Shown here one piece after another: positions 42,279-55,120 of a stretch of 64,000 nt of DNA; within the stretch, counting starts at the first letter, position 1; each line of letters starts with the position of its first letter. The translations under genes and the position numbers were made by a program. The stretch comes from Ixodes scapularis (taxonomy: Eukaryota; Arthropoda; Arachnida; Ixodida; Ixodidae), in NCBI RefSeq assembly GCF_016920785.2, contig NW_024609846.1, positions 119,067,473 to 119,131,472 on the forward strand. The letters run 5' to 3'. The notes below the pieces were generated by a model that had not been told where the DNA came from, did not search any database, and saw nothing but the letters and a program-made list of their open reading frames with translations.

Positions 42279-43930
42279 CGGCCCTTGCCGGAAGTCTTCT
42301 CTGTAAACATCTGCCTGATGTATCCCCTGGTTAAGCAACTTGAGAGCTTTACCATACATTGTGCCGAAGTGTCTACATGACCACATGGTGGTGCGACGCC
42401 TGTCTTGTACAGGAGTTCCAATCTTGACACTTGGCGAAAAGGTCGGCGAGGAATTCGGCGGTCCTGATTGGCCAGCTCCGCGCTTGGCCCTGGCGCCAGC
42501 CAATCACGGTGGTCAAATTTCTCGTTTGTTCGTCCAGTGTTCAGATTAGAACCCCAGGACTGATGAAAAAAGCGCCGATGTTGATCGTGTTTGCGCTAGC
42601 TGTGCCATAGTGTGAACTACGCTTCTATCCATTTTTGTTCACTTTCTCCTTTTTCGTGTTCTCTTCCTCTCGGTGCTTGTTCAACCTAAACTTAAAGATC
42701 GATCCATTTCGCCTTGAGTCTAAAGGCGCTTTTTATTAAAATAACTGACTAGCTTTTTGAAAAAAAAGAGTTAATGTTTGATTTTATTGTGCCTGTGCCT
42801 GCTAAGTCCAAATATCCCAACCGTTTGACCCAAAATAATCACTATACGCGAAAAACAAAAAACGAACAAAACAGCAGCATTCGTCGCAGAGGCACGCCAT
42901 AGGCTAGTCGCGCGTGACGCGCCACTACGTCATGAAAGGGCCATCTTGATTCTCGCTTGCTCCGTCGCCTGCGTAAGAAGTTGGGCGCCTAGGCTTCTGC
43001 TCCTGTAAATCGGGTTGAAAAATGACTTCCCCCCCCCCCCCTTCCCCCTAGTAATGCGGGCAGACTCGAGGAACAGCTCGCTTCTACTGATTACTAATTA
43101 TTATAACGAAAAACGTTGACAATAAACGGAGTGCTACTGTTGGAACGCGTCAGGCAGGATTAGCGTGACCCTCCCCAAAACGGCCGTCCGAGGACAAAAC
43201 TTCGGCACACATCGGCCTTCATGCTTGGCAGCTGCTATACACGTGAGCGTGCAGACTGCATTGTTCACCAAAGGGATGGTATTCGCGACTCCAATTCGTT
43301 TATCAAAATGACAGCTATAGGGAGGGTCGGAGATGCGTGCCGGTACACCAGTTGCTGAGCCTGTCTAGTACTGGCTTCACTGATCGGCACAAATTAGTCC
43401 TGCTTATACGAGGAAGGGGCCGTTAAGAACGCAGGACACCTCTTTATCCTGAGAACAAAAACGGTGTTTAGTGCAATATTTACGCCAGGAGGCACGTTTT
43501 AATTCTGGAACGAAACCAAAACTAACCTCGATTTAGATTTGATTTATCGGTATAGGTATTAATTTTAGATTCGTACACTGAATATGTGCCTCACTGTGTA
43601 ATTATTGAGCTAAAGAAGTTGTACCCGGTAACTTCATTCTCTGACATAGGTGTCCGATCCAGGCACTTCAAAATATCGTGGAGAGTTTAGTGTCCCTTCA
43701 AGACGGGGTCTTTCATGCACCTTAGAGGCAATATAAAATATTGCATTTCTTTAAAAAATCAATGCTAATATTTGTGTGTTCTTGCTGCTTTTTCTCGCTC
43801 AGATTATCCTGGTGTGAAATAATTAAATGCGGGCCTTTCAATTGAGTTTTACATATTTCGATGATGAATTAATTGATTGTTCCTCGCATAATAAAAACAA
43901 AATCAATCCAAATTTTACAAAATATCACCA
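42279..43930. other. Non-coding region, no gene recognised
   Basis: Poly-C run near 43029-43045. No ORF with a domain. A sequence like the AGGGACACT element end (TAGTGTCCCTTCAA) at 43688-43701 has no partner seen. Confidence 0.5.
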
Positions 43931-44029
43931 CGGGTGATGAGTTTAAAAGATGTTCACAAAACGTATAAATTAAGAACCGCTGTTATCACTACAAAACCCC
44001 AAACACGAAGTCCGAGTCAGACAGCAGAA

Positions 44030-44276
<247 letters not shown>

Positions 44277-44707
44277 TAAAGCAACGCGTGGCGCATAGGA
44301 CTTTACATTACACCCCGTGTTTGACTGTTTGTCTATCTTGCTAACGATGTCAGAGTGTTTCATATGCAAAGAAGAAAACAAATTTAGACCTTTCTGCAAA
44401 GTCTATTATAGTTAAATGACGTGTTCTTGTGACCGTGGCGTTTGGGGGGCCTACAGTGCCGCGATTTGTAATAATAATAATAATAATACAATGAATATAT
44501 TTTAATACGTAATTTGTCAAGCTCGAATAAAATGTGTTGTTTACGATCTAATTTCAAACGCACGAACAAGTATGGCAATCAGAAATGTGCAAATTCTCAT
44601 CACTCTTGCCATTGCAGCATTTTTAATTAACAAGTTATAAAATAAAAAATAGCCTAAAATCAATTAAAGCATTCTAGATAATTCGAGAAGTCCATGTAAA
44701 ATTATTA

Positions 44708-44830
44708 GGGGTGTGCGAATACTCGAATATACGAATTCGAATCGAATAGAAAATTTCTGAATAATTCAATCGCGAATCGAATTCCTAGTATTCGGCCACT
44801 CGAATATTCGATATATTCGGCCGAAGACGC
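44708..44830. mobile_element. Possible hAT-type element end (single end seen)
   Basis: TAGGGGTGTGCGAATA followed by ATTCGAAT-rich inverted motifs, much like the ends of other hAT-type elements in this window. The partner end was not found before the N gap. Confidence 0.4.
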
Positions 44831-45462
44831 GCGGTCGGCGCGGAGCTGACAAAAAAGCCGTTTTTTCTCCCGATGTAAGCGCCGTGATGTTAAACAGACC
44901 ATGCGAAAAACAGCTCTTAGTCCTACCATTCCACAAAAATCTAACGCAAAAATTAAAAAGAAAGAAAACTAACGAACGCCACGAACTTTATAGCACGCAG
45001 ATTTACTCACGATCGTTACACAATCACAACCGAAACATCCCGTTTGTGCCGCTTCCAGGGAGGAATTGTTGGGAGGCTGGAATCCCGCGCCATGCCTAAT
45101 TCTTTTCACCGAGTAAAGCCCCTCGTTTCAAATTGAAGCACCGATGTAAAACACACTTGGCCGCACTCACAGAAATCGGCGACTGCACGATCACAGAAAG
45201 ATAACCACGTTAACCACGCCGATGAAACCAGCCGAGTTATCTTCGTCGTTCTTTTGGAACCGCAAGCCGCAAATTTTGATTCGGAACGAAACGGAACGGA
45301 AAAATAGTCTGCCTAGATTTGAGAGGGTTTCCAACCGTTCGATAGCCGCGTTTGAATTACGAACTGCGAGAAGGTGACGAAAAGACGAAAGCGTCCATCG
45401 GGATCTGGCAGGCAGGGCAGGGACGGCAGGCGTCGTCGCCTTTCTGTTTGCTCGCCTTTTTC

Positions 45463-45562
45463 NNNNNNNNNNNNNNNNNNNNNNNNNNNNNNNNNNNNNN
45501 NNNNNNNNNNNNNNNNNNNNNNNNNNNNNNNNNNNNNNNNNNNNNNNNNNNNNNNNNNNNNN
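45463..45562. other. Assembly gap (100 N)
   Basis: Exactly 100 N, a conventional placeholder; the real length is unknown. ORFs drawn across it are meaningless. Confidence 0.99.
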
Positions 45563-46432
45563 AGGATCGCAGCACACCATAAAATACTCGCCTCCGAGCA
45601 CAGCGTACATGCTTCAATATTCTTACTTTTGTGCGTTTCTCCCATAGACTTGCGTGTATTGCCCGGTGTCAAGCAATGGCCGCCGGTGGCGACACCAACG
45701 GGCTCCCGATGTGTGATCCAGCCTACTACAATATGTATCAGTGGCAACGACGCATGGGGCACGTAGTCACGTGATTTGTTCACAGCACTGGATTGGCTGG
45801 GATGGCTCGTAGCGTTAGCTGCGGTCCATCATAGAGGCAAGCGTAACAGCAAAGATATCACGCAGTGCGGCACCACACACGTTTACCGTGCCACTGTTTT
45901 TTGTGAGGCGTTGTAGCTCTTCAGGGTAGATAAACAGCTAACACGTCCACTACCACCGCTACTTCACAGCGGCAAGAAACTCGTCGAAACTGCTACACCA
46001 GGAAGTCACGTTCACTTGCCTTTCTCCGTTTTTTCATGCTCGGCGACCTTTTGGTAGCCAAAACTGGTGTAATGGTCTCTTAACGCTTCGGCTGTCGATG
46101 ACGTCTGATGCGGTCCAGTGCTGACCAACCTCGCGTGAGAGGAAAAAAAAGATTTCAAAACTTTTGAAAGAACAGAGTTTACGCGGACGGAAGCGGCCAT
46201 CTTCAATTGACTGCAATGTTGGCAGCCTGTCCCATGAGGTTCCCTGCGGCTGGATAAATTGTTTAATAAATTCATACCACGCACACATCACCCAAACCTT
46301 TTGACGCTACATACATAAAGTTTCAGTTAACCTTAAAAATTGTAAGAAAAGTTATTTTCGTAGTAAGAAAACAAGGAAGTTTTGCTAACAATGAATTTTG
46401 AATATTATACTACAGATGGCAGGAGCTACCCG
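45563..46432. other. Non-coding region, no gene recognised
   Basis: No domain-bearing ORF. Ends with the CTCCAAAC target of the next element. Confidence 0.5.
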
Positions 46433-46440
46433 CTCCAAAC

Positions 46441-48684
46441 TAGGGGTGTCGCGAACCGGCCGAGGTTCGAGTTCGACCAGGTTCGACTTTTTCGAACTTT
46501 TAGTGGAATGTTCGACGAACCTTGTATTGAGGTTCGACACGTCTGCGCATGCGCGACAGGCTGGATAGTAATGGCTAAGGGATTAATTAAGTGCGGCGCT
46601 GATTGGTTATTTCACTTAATACACTACAAAAAAATTAAGTTACCAACTTCTTCAGTGATTAGATTTGGTTTCTTTTAATTGCAACTGTTCATAAAATTAA
46701 AATAACCCTTTGGATAAAAAAAAAAAAAAAATCTCCAAACCTAGATCATAGTTGTAAACCCGAGACTGGTGATACGGACAAGGGACAAAACACAGAACGA
46801 CACGGACGAAGTTGTCCCTGTCGTTCTATGTCCCTTGTCCGTATCCCCAGTCTCGGGTTTACAACTATGCTCTAGGTTTGGAGCCTGCACCCTCACCATT
46901 GACTCCGTAAATGTGACGTCATGGGTCCAAACAAACCGTTGCTAGGGTCGTTGTTATGGACAAATACATGTGGCTAGGTTTCGCTACGAAAACCCGACCG
47001 CTCAAAAATAGTGAGTAGGATTTAAACTTCTAAAAATTACAGATATAGAAAGCTTGAATGTCATATATCTTGCGACAGAAGTGTGCCGGTAATTGCTTGT
47101 TTCTGAAATATTTACGACTGCAACTTCCGGTCCTCAAGATGCCTGCAGCAGACGACGAATAATAATAATAATAAGAAATAATAATGAGAAATTTTATTCA
47201 CATCATAAACATAATACATATGCAGGCCCGCAAAAGCACTGGTGTGCTTGTATGCGGGACCTGGCGTCCAGCGGGCTGCTACACTGAAATCCTCCTATTG
47301 TGTGCATTACTGGCACACATAAAATAAATACATAAATAAATGAATAAAAATCAGACAAGAAGAAAGAGACAAAACTCAGTCGACTGCTAAAGCAATAAAG
47401 CCAAATTACATTGCAAGAATGCAAGAAGAATGCCGTCTGCCACACACCTGCCGGCCAAGCCGGCGCCAGCGTCTGAATCGGGTGAATAAAGACGATATTC
47501 TGATATTGCATTTGTTTGAAATATAATGAGTTTCAGACACTTATAAGAGTTCATAGTGGGGTGCGATGCCAAATATGGTTTATCGAAAGTCCGGGCGTCG
47601 ATCGAGATGATCGGCTGCTAAAAGATCGCAATGCACCCGTGAGAAAGCACTTCAGGCGATCGGTAGAGATCCCAAATTTTGTTTGCGGACTCGCGCTATG
47701 GGAGGGTGCTTCGTATCTGATTCTAACCATCGCGTAGAGAAAGATTCTTGCAGTTTCTTCAGATTTCCGCAAAACCCCAAAACGCAAAAGAACTCGATAA
47801 AAAACATAAGGTGAGTTTATTACAGATTGTACTCTCATCGCGGGTTCGATGAAGATCTTCACCGAAAGGGCACATCCACTAAAATTAATCTATAAAAAAA
47901 AAAAATTGCGAAATTGCGACAGACACGCAATATTTTAATAACCTGACAACCTCAATAATAATAATAACAAACGACTTATCTCGATGGCGTACGATTTGTT
48001 TCTTATGCTGGCCTGCACTACACCGGTAATGCACTTCAGGTCGTCGTCGTAACTGATCTGCATGACGTGGTTTTATTTTACGGAATTTTCGCCCCTCTGA
48101 ACTAAGCAGGGTTCTTCACAGAAAAAAACACATTGCGGAAGCCTCTGCGGTGAGGGCGATGCACTTGCTTGTGTTGCTCGTTTACCGACGCAATTCAATG
48201 AAGACGCCCGCTGCAACAGAGGCCAGCAAATCTATCGTGTCGTCTGCTACCAAAGCAAAGTGGAGTGGAACACTTCAGAAATGGCTTTCATCGTTGCAAT
48301 ACGACGCTGAGATGACAAGAACATCTTCATAATTAGATATCAAGAAGTTAGGTTGCTTACAAAAAATTATTTACTTACTTATAAGCGAAAATCTAGCCTC
48401 GTGTGGAGTCTCCATGCATTAGTCCATAGCAACGCCCCTAGCAACGGTTTGTTTGGACCCAGACGCCAAGTTGTGACGTCATCACTTACGGGGTCAATTG
48501 CTTCATGTCTCCAAACCTAGTTATGCTTGTATCAAGGTCTGGCTACACTGTCCACAAAGTCGAACCTGGTCGAACCGGTCAAATCTGGTCAAAAGTTCGA
48601 AGGTTCGTCGAACCGGTTCGACATAGTCGAACTCTGAAAGTTCGACCTAAAAATCCGGTTCGACAAAAGTTCGCGACGCCCCTA
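46441..48684. mobile_element. hAT-type element, 2.2 kb, CTCCAAAC target duplication
   Basis: CTCCAAAC at 46433-46440 and 48685-48692. Ends TAGGGGTGTCGCGAAC and inverted GTTCGCGACGCCCCTA. GTTCGA-rich subterminal repeats on both sides resemble transposase binding repeats. The interior (about 46733-48530) is mostly a second, palindromic element. No transposase recognised. Confidence 0.85.
46733..48530. mobile_element. Foldback or long-inverted-repeat element inside the hAT element
   Basis: 46733-46883 is a near-perfect 151-bp palindrome (arms with GTTGTAAACCCGAGACTGG). From 46872 onward the sequence is mirrored by 48400-48520: CTAGGTTTGGAG, TGACGTCA, and GGTCCAAACAAACCGTTGCTA blocks in inverted order. 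Arms of at least 120 bases. Interior ORFs show no domain. Confidence 0.7.
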
Positions 48685-49489
48685 CTCCAAACCATAGAGT
48701 TATTACAATAAACGCTAGAGGCTCAGCTGGCGCTAGTGTGCTGTTGCAAATTGAAGCAGACAGCATGCAGTCAGAAATTGACTTCCGGTAATGCATTTCT
48801 ACGGGAAAAAGCGAGTGCATTTTCTCTCTGCCAGTGGCGTACCAACTTGTTTTTGAGTGGGGGGGCAAACCAGACCCTCTCCCCTCCCCCCCAAATCGAA
48901 AATTCGGCGCAACTTTTGTCGAACTTTTCTAAAGATTTGGCAATGATTCGGCAAAATTACAACGTTACCAGACTTAACATTGATATTTTGTTTTTTCTCA
49001 CGAAAAAAAAAAAAAAAAATTTGCTTCTTCTTAAAATGAATACAACTTGTAGTGCCTATTGAAACAGTTATGACTAAATAAGGTGATATTCTAGAAGATA
49101 ATTGTATCAATGTCGTTTTTGTATGTTTAATGGCAATTTTAGTGTTTGCTTGCAGAAAGTGGCGTGACAACGAGGTTGGGTAGTAGCCGGCGCAGTCACG
49201 AATCACACTACGAGAGCTTTGATTTTGAGGCTTCATCAGCGCACGCCTGCAAGTGTGTTTACATTGTTAAAATAAAGGCAATCACTGGCGTTCTTACTCT
49301 CTATGGGAGTCACCGTTTCGTGCGCGAAAACGGATGCAACGGTTACTTAGCCTTCACCAGAAGAGATAACAAAATTGTAAATATGCATGTTTTTCGATTT
49401 GAGTCACTTGACATCAGCTTTGCATGAAAGTGCGCGTTCCATATTCGCAACGTGCCGTTTTTAACCTTTAAAATTCCGGTTTCTGGTGT

Positions 49490-50096
49490 TAGGACACACA
49501 CGGACGTTTAGGAAGATGGGGAGAGTTAGGAATGTCGGATGTGCAACGTCGAGCATGATCGTTCTGTGTTTAACGAATACTTTTCATCACTGTTTACTAA
49601 CGAGTGCTTGGACTCCGTCCCCACTCTCCCTGAAGAGCTTTACGAGCGCATGCATCCTATTAACGTTAACTCCACCGGTATTAAAACATTGATTGATAAA
49701 CTAAAACTTACTTCGTCCGCTGGAACCGATAACATCAACTCTAAAATTTAAAATAAAACACCAGTGTTATTTCTAGTGAGTATTTGAAACTCATCTTTAT
49801 TCAGTCCTTATCTCAAAGCTGCCTTCCATCTGACCAAAAGGTGGGAAGGGTAATTCCCAGTCTTTAAACAGGGCAGCCGCTCTTCCGCATCTAATTATCG
49901 CCCTATTCCTTTGACTTCAATTTCTTGCAAACTACTTGAGCATATCCTCTACTCCAATATCATGAGGCACCTATCATCCCATTTCTTTTCTTTAAACAGA
50001 AGCACGGTTTTCAAAAGGTACTTTCCTGCGAAACACAACTCTGCGACTTCATCCATGACTCGCACACTAACCTTGAATGTCACGTCCAAACTGTCG

Positions 50097-50127
<31 letters not shown>

Positions 50128-51230
50128 CAAAGCGATCGGCCGTGTCTTTCATCAACGCCTTCTTTCCAAGCTATCATCTTTTTGCCTCGACCAATAACCG
50201 TTGGCATGGGTTCGTGACTTTCTTTTTTCCCGTGTAGAGGTCACGTCCTAATGATCATGAATCTTCCTTAATAAATGTATCTTCTGGTGTTCCCCAGGGG
50301 TTCGTACTTGGGCCCTTACTCTTTTCAATATTTATTAATGACATTCACAATGGGCTTTCTTCAAAAATACGCTTTTTCGCCGACGACTGCGTCATCCATA
50401 ACAAAGTAACTTGTGTGCAAAATAATAACCAGCTTCAGGAAGATCCAGATAAAATTAACAATTGGTGCAAAGAGTGGATTATGTCATTAAACAAGTATAA
50501 ACGCAAGCTAATTCACTTCACCAAGAAAAAAAACCACTCTGTCATTTAATTACTTCTTGGACTCCGATCTGATTGAGACCGCTACTGTGTATAAATACCT
50601 TGGTGTAAAACTAACACCTTACCTTCCCTGGAATAACCACATTGAAGTCATTACTGCCGATTCATCTGGAACTCTTGGACTAAGCAGACGTAACTTAAAA
50701 AACGCTCCACCCTTTGTCCGTAAGCTAACCTTTGACACGTACGTCAGACCAAAAATAGAATATGCTTCAACCATCTGGAATACCCATCGACTGTACCTCA
50801 TCAATACCCTATAGAGGCACTTCAGAACAGAGCTGCTCGCTTCATTTCATCCACTTATGACTTTTTTTTTTTCAGTGTCTCAGCGCTAAAAACTGAACTA
50901 ACCATGTCCTCTTTGCAGCTTCGCAGAAAAGTCTCTCAGCTGTGCTTTATTCACAAAATCTACTACCACATTCCCGACCTCAAAACCACTTTGTTATTAC
51001 CCCCCGACCGAACATCTTCTCGCCTCAACAACGTATGCACCATCAAGCCCATTTCTGACTCTACTAACGCTTTCAATTGGTCATTCCTTTCTCAAGCCAT
51101 CAGCCACTGGAACAGTCCCCCATCCTCCATTGTCACCATCTTGGACCCTGCTGATTTCTCCTCTGCAGTAAAACTACACCTTTCTTGGCCCATGTGGTGG
51201 TGTGCGGGGCTAGGCAGATAGGTGAAAGCC
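49490..51230 (+). pseudogene. Jockey/CR1-like LINE reverse transcriptase remnant
   Basis: Pieces in order on the plus strand: a pre-RT segment (FNEYFSSLFT, SSAGTDNI) at 49539-49751, a YRPI-SISCKLLEHIL motif at about 49890-49950, GVPQG..LGPLLF.IFINDI and FADDCVIH at about 50285-50400, and YKYLGVKL..L.W..HI with a thumb segment at 50557-50814, then a C-terminal part to about 51200. Several frameshifts. A run of 27 T at 50101-50127 replaces part of the first catalytic block. Long dead. Confidence 0.8.
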
Positions 51231-52140
51231 CTTACGCAGAGCGCCTGCCGGGCCAGACTTGTACGTAGTTCAACTACTTTACTCAAGTTACTGTAGTTTA
51301 ACTACTTTTCTGGGTAGTTTAGTAACTTTTAATTACATTTATATTCTAGTAATTCGTAGTTTACTTTAACTACTTTTCCGAGTGACTTCCACTCAAATTA
51401 CAAATTACTTTCTAATTTTAGTGGTTGTTTTGCCTATCAACAGAGAAAAGATGTCGGAAGGTCAGCTGATATTTGCAGAGGGGGAAGCATGCGGAGTAGA
51501 AAAGGGGGGGATGGGAAGGAAGAAAGTGATTTAGATAGTCCAAAAAAACCCAAAATTTTAATGAGCCCCCCCACTGCAACAACACTGCTACGAGGCGCGG
51601 GGAGCGAACAGACACGACGCAAGAGAGGTCGAGTAACTGTGGGATTAGCTCCGAATAGTGGCGTTTCTTTGTATTCCGAAGCTCAAGGAGACTTGACGCA
51701 TTTGAAGAAAGGGCTTGTCCCCGCTTCTCTCCAATGTAGGAATTCTTGCCCACTACAGGAGGTGCACACACTGCTCCTTTTACGGTGCAGGCGATAGAAC
51801 CCCTAACAACGACGCTCAGGCCGGATGGGCTGCTCGTGTATCACTCGAAGCGCGTTAACCCACCCCCGCGCCTGCGTTCACGCCGCTTCGCGGTGACGGT
51901 GTGCGGCTGCTAATTACAAATCTATTAACCCACCTAGCCCCCCCACCCCCCGTACACGCCGCTTTGCGGCGTCCGGTCGGCAACCCAAGCCCCGCTGCCC
52001 CCCATGCACTTCCGTAAATAGAGTCGATACGATTTAGTTTAGCGATGTTTCGTCAACAACATTCGTTTTTTTAGTGTTAATGGTAAAAAAGAAATGTAAA
52101 TATCGCCAAATGCCTCGACAAAACAAAATGTTCGAGAAAA
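51231..52140. other. Non-coding region with GTAGTTTAACTAC-rich segment
   Basis: 51253-51415 is rich in AGTAACT/GTAGTTTAACTAC inverted motifs of the kind found near transposon ends. The rest has no gene. Confidence 0.5.
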
Positions 52141-52236
52141 AAAATAAAAAGAAGTAAGCCGGCCCACACCATAAATAGAACCCGGGTCTGACACGTATGA
52201 GGCAGACATCTCACCACTAAGTTACGCTACCTCTTC
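52140..52236 (-). ncRNA. tRNA-like or tRNA-derived SINE head
   Basis: On the minus strand: GAGGTAGCGTAACTTAGTGG (A-box-like) followed about 30 bases on by GACCCGGGTTCTA (B-box-like). Spacing suits Pol III internal promoters. No proper cloverleaf could be confirmed. Confidence 0.4.
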
Positions 52237-52570
52237 GGAAACTCGCATTGCATCCGCTGCCTATGTTGACGGCGGCAGCGCCTATCTCCAAGCAAGCAAG
52301 CAAAACTTTATTTTATGTAAGGGCCTACGTCCTGGTCTGGACGGCCCGTCCGGCCCATGTCTCGCGGATGGATTCCGTAAGGTTACCGTGTAGCCTTGTT
52401 CGTGGAGCAAGGCTTTACGAACCAGCCAATCCGGCGTGCGTGAGCACCGTTGCTAGGGTTTGTATCGCCTGCGCATTAAAAATATGCCCGCGCGGGTCGG
52501 GGGGCAGTGCCCTTGGTATTCCTTAGGCGCCGCCGGCCAGTGTCTGCCCTGCCCAGTGGCGGCCGTTTCA

Positions 52571-52593
52571 GGGGGGGGGGGGGGGGGGGGGGG
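52571..52593. repeat. Poly-G run of 23
   Basis: Uninterrupted G run, near the right end of the hAT-type element; may be mis-sized in assembly. Confidence 0.95.
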
Positions 52594-53745
52594 CAAAACG
52601 CATGCCTTGCCCCCCCACTCTGAGAACTGGGGGGGCAAGTGCCCCCCTTGCCCCCCCGGTTGGTACGCCCATGCTCTCTGCGCTCGATTATAAGAGCAAA
52701 TATCACGAATAATTTGTACGTACTAGGCACATTGGAACATTTCTCAGTCACGCAGACGAAATAATTGGTCAGTTACAGCATTTTTATTTGAAATTCGCGG
52801 CATTAAAAACGGTGTTAAAACCGCTTCGTACGTGTATTTATGGGCACTGTCGGACACTGTTAGCGCGAACACGGCGTCGACGCTTTCCAGCATGGGGGAT
52901 ATACGTGCCAAACGAACGAACGACATCTGGAAAACCAAGAGAGACGGCAAGAACTACGCAGTAACACTGGGTAAGTAAGTCCTTGTGCTTGCAGACGATC
53001 AAAATAAGTTGAAAGTCACGTAATATAGTCCGATTTGCAATAAATAAGTATTGCTTTATTCCTTCTGCTCATGAATATGTGCGAAGATGCTTGTTCTGTG
53101 TTCAAATCATCGCCCGCACGCTCCAAATCTTTGCAAATAGGGGGAAGCCAGAGGACAGGTGCGCGATAAAAACTCCCCAACATAGGAAATAATAAGAAAA
53201 CACACCTTTCGCAGCCCACGTACTTTATTCTTTACGTTTCGAACGTTCTTTTTTCTTTTTAAACGCTCGTAGAGATGCACGACGGGGGCATTTTCATATA
53301 GTGAGAGGACAGGCATATTAGCAATATATAAGCACCAACGGAATGCTGGCGAACTTTGAACACACTCTGCATTCCTTTCGATCGTTATTTTGCTTAGAAT
53401 CGTCGCTCGTTTGTACATACCTGCCATGGAACAGAGGTTTGGGCCTGAAATATAGCGAAGTTTAACATCGTTCAGTGGTGAAGGAAAAATGCTGTAACTA
53501 AAGCAATTACACTTTCACAATATTTATAAACGTACATACTACCCGGTACAACCGAAATAACAAAAGTTATTAATGTTATTTTCCGCCGACAAGACAAAAA
53601 TCATGCGCGTTTTCCCATAGGAATCCACAGGAAGAGTGGAAAAGTAGACTGCATGCTGTCTGCTTCAATTTGCAACCGGAAGTCCCATAGACACTAGCGC
53701 CAGCTGAGCCTCTAGCGTTTATTGTAATAACTCTATGCTCCAAAC

Positions 53746-55080
53746 TGAATCTAATGGCTCTAGTGGATCCAGGAACGAAATTTGGGTTTCGTTCCTGGAA
53801 CGGGTACGGAAACGAAAATTGAGATATACAAATCTTGTTCGGAAAGAGTCAGGCATGACAGACAATAACCGTAAATGATAATCGCACGTTTGTATTTTGA
53901 ATGACTGGATATATTTTTCATTCCGAACGGTTCACTCGAACAAGCGCAAGAGAAACGAAGGAAGAGCGCGATGCGTCATGAAATATCAAAAAAAAAAAAA
54001 AAAAAAGCTTTGAAATTGTGGTGTTACAATCAAGGAGGTTAGAAGTACTAGGAGGGGGCAAGTTGCAATATTGGTGAAACCTAGTCATAAAAAGTTTAAA
54101 CGATGTTGTGGCCAACTTGACCGTAGATCTCTCTGGCAATGGACCTTTTCCACATACCGACGGCACCAGGCGGTGGCTGCACGAACTTAACATCGAGGAA
54201 GTGACCTACCTGCGCTACCAATCGATACTGGGAGCTACGCTTCCAGTTTTTTTGCTCTCTGAGCAGCGGCGCCTGCCCAACGCGACTTTAAGGAGATACT
54301 ACAACGAAATTTCGGCGCTCATTTTTTGGTCTATATGTGTTCAAAGGAGCCGCATCACATCGAACATACCAATATCTCGTTAAAAAAGTCACGAAAAGGA
54401 ATTTTAAAACGAATTAAACGATTAGCAAAGAGCACCTGGTGGATGTTGCTAACGCCTCGCTTGTAATGCCCGTCTAGGAACCTTGACAGCTAGTGACGGA
54501 GGTTGTCTCGTCTCCGGCCACGACGAGAGAAGAGGGGCAGGAGGAACTCTCCTTTTCCCGAGAATGCCTTTTGTGAGTCGCAGAAGTCGCTATTGTCCCC
54601 CTACAAGATTACAGAAGATTAACCCGTCACTCAAAATTCGCACAAAAGGAGCCGCTTTGGTGGCTGCAACGACTAGGCCATCCTCTCGACGTCAGCCTCG
54701 CTGTAGCTTTGCTTGTCCTGAGACGACCTACGTCACGATTGCGTCGGATGTCACGTGGTCTCCGCTGGGCCTTCTCCGAGCGCTTGCCAGAGTGGGCCGT
54801 TTATAACGAAAAATACAGCCACCAGGCTCAACATACAAACGTGCGGTTGTCATTTACGGATATTGTGGATCATATTCAACCTATTTTTGAACACGACGGG
54901 AATATTTCAAATTTCGTTGAAGTACACACCAACTCATGTTTACAAACAAACCGGAGCGCCCCTAGCGGACGCCACCGGCGCCGCGCATGCGCGGTGGATG
55001 GTGGGCAAGAAGCCCGCCGTCGCCCATAAACAAACCATTGAATTGCGTTGTTGTCGGCGTCGGTGGGAGTCCCCGTGCTC
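53746..55080. other. Non-coding region, no gene recognised
   Basis: Contains a poly-A run near 53989-54006. ORFs are short and lack domains. Confidence 0.5.
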
Positions 55081-55120
55081 GTTTTCGCGTTGGAATTGTT
55101 GATGCTACGTCCTCCTAACA

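Larger units (their letters stand above)
48832..52673. mobile_element. hAT-type element with CTCTCTGC target duplication
   Basis: CTCTCTGC at 48824-48831 and 52674-52681. Inverted ends CAGTGGCGTACCAAC and GTTGGTACGCCCATG, each followed inward by a G-rich or C-rich tract. Its interior is largely a LINE remnant and low-complexity sequence, with no transposase seen. Confidence 0.8.
48693..53737. mobile_element. Inverted-repeat element, 5.0 kb, also flanked by CTCCAAAC
   Basis: Ends CATAGAGTTATTACAATAAA... (48693) and its inverse at 53737. Similarity of the arms extends about 100 bases (ACGCTAGAGGCTCAGCTGGCGC and on to GCATGCAGTC). CTCCAAAC lies at 48685-48692 and 53738-53745, an 8-bp duplication. 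It contains the element 48832-52673 and a decayed LINE. Confidence 0.75.

Noticed and set aside
43688..43701. Apparent right end of another AGGGACACT element
   Set aside because: Flank is TCAA and no left partner could be found; may be chance.
45191..45783. ORFs spanning the run of N
   Set aside because: Artefacts of translating an assembly gap.
48505..48711. ORF rich in GTTCGA-encoded residues
   Set aside because: It is the subterminal repeat of a hAT element read in frame.
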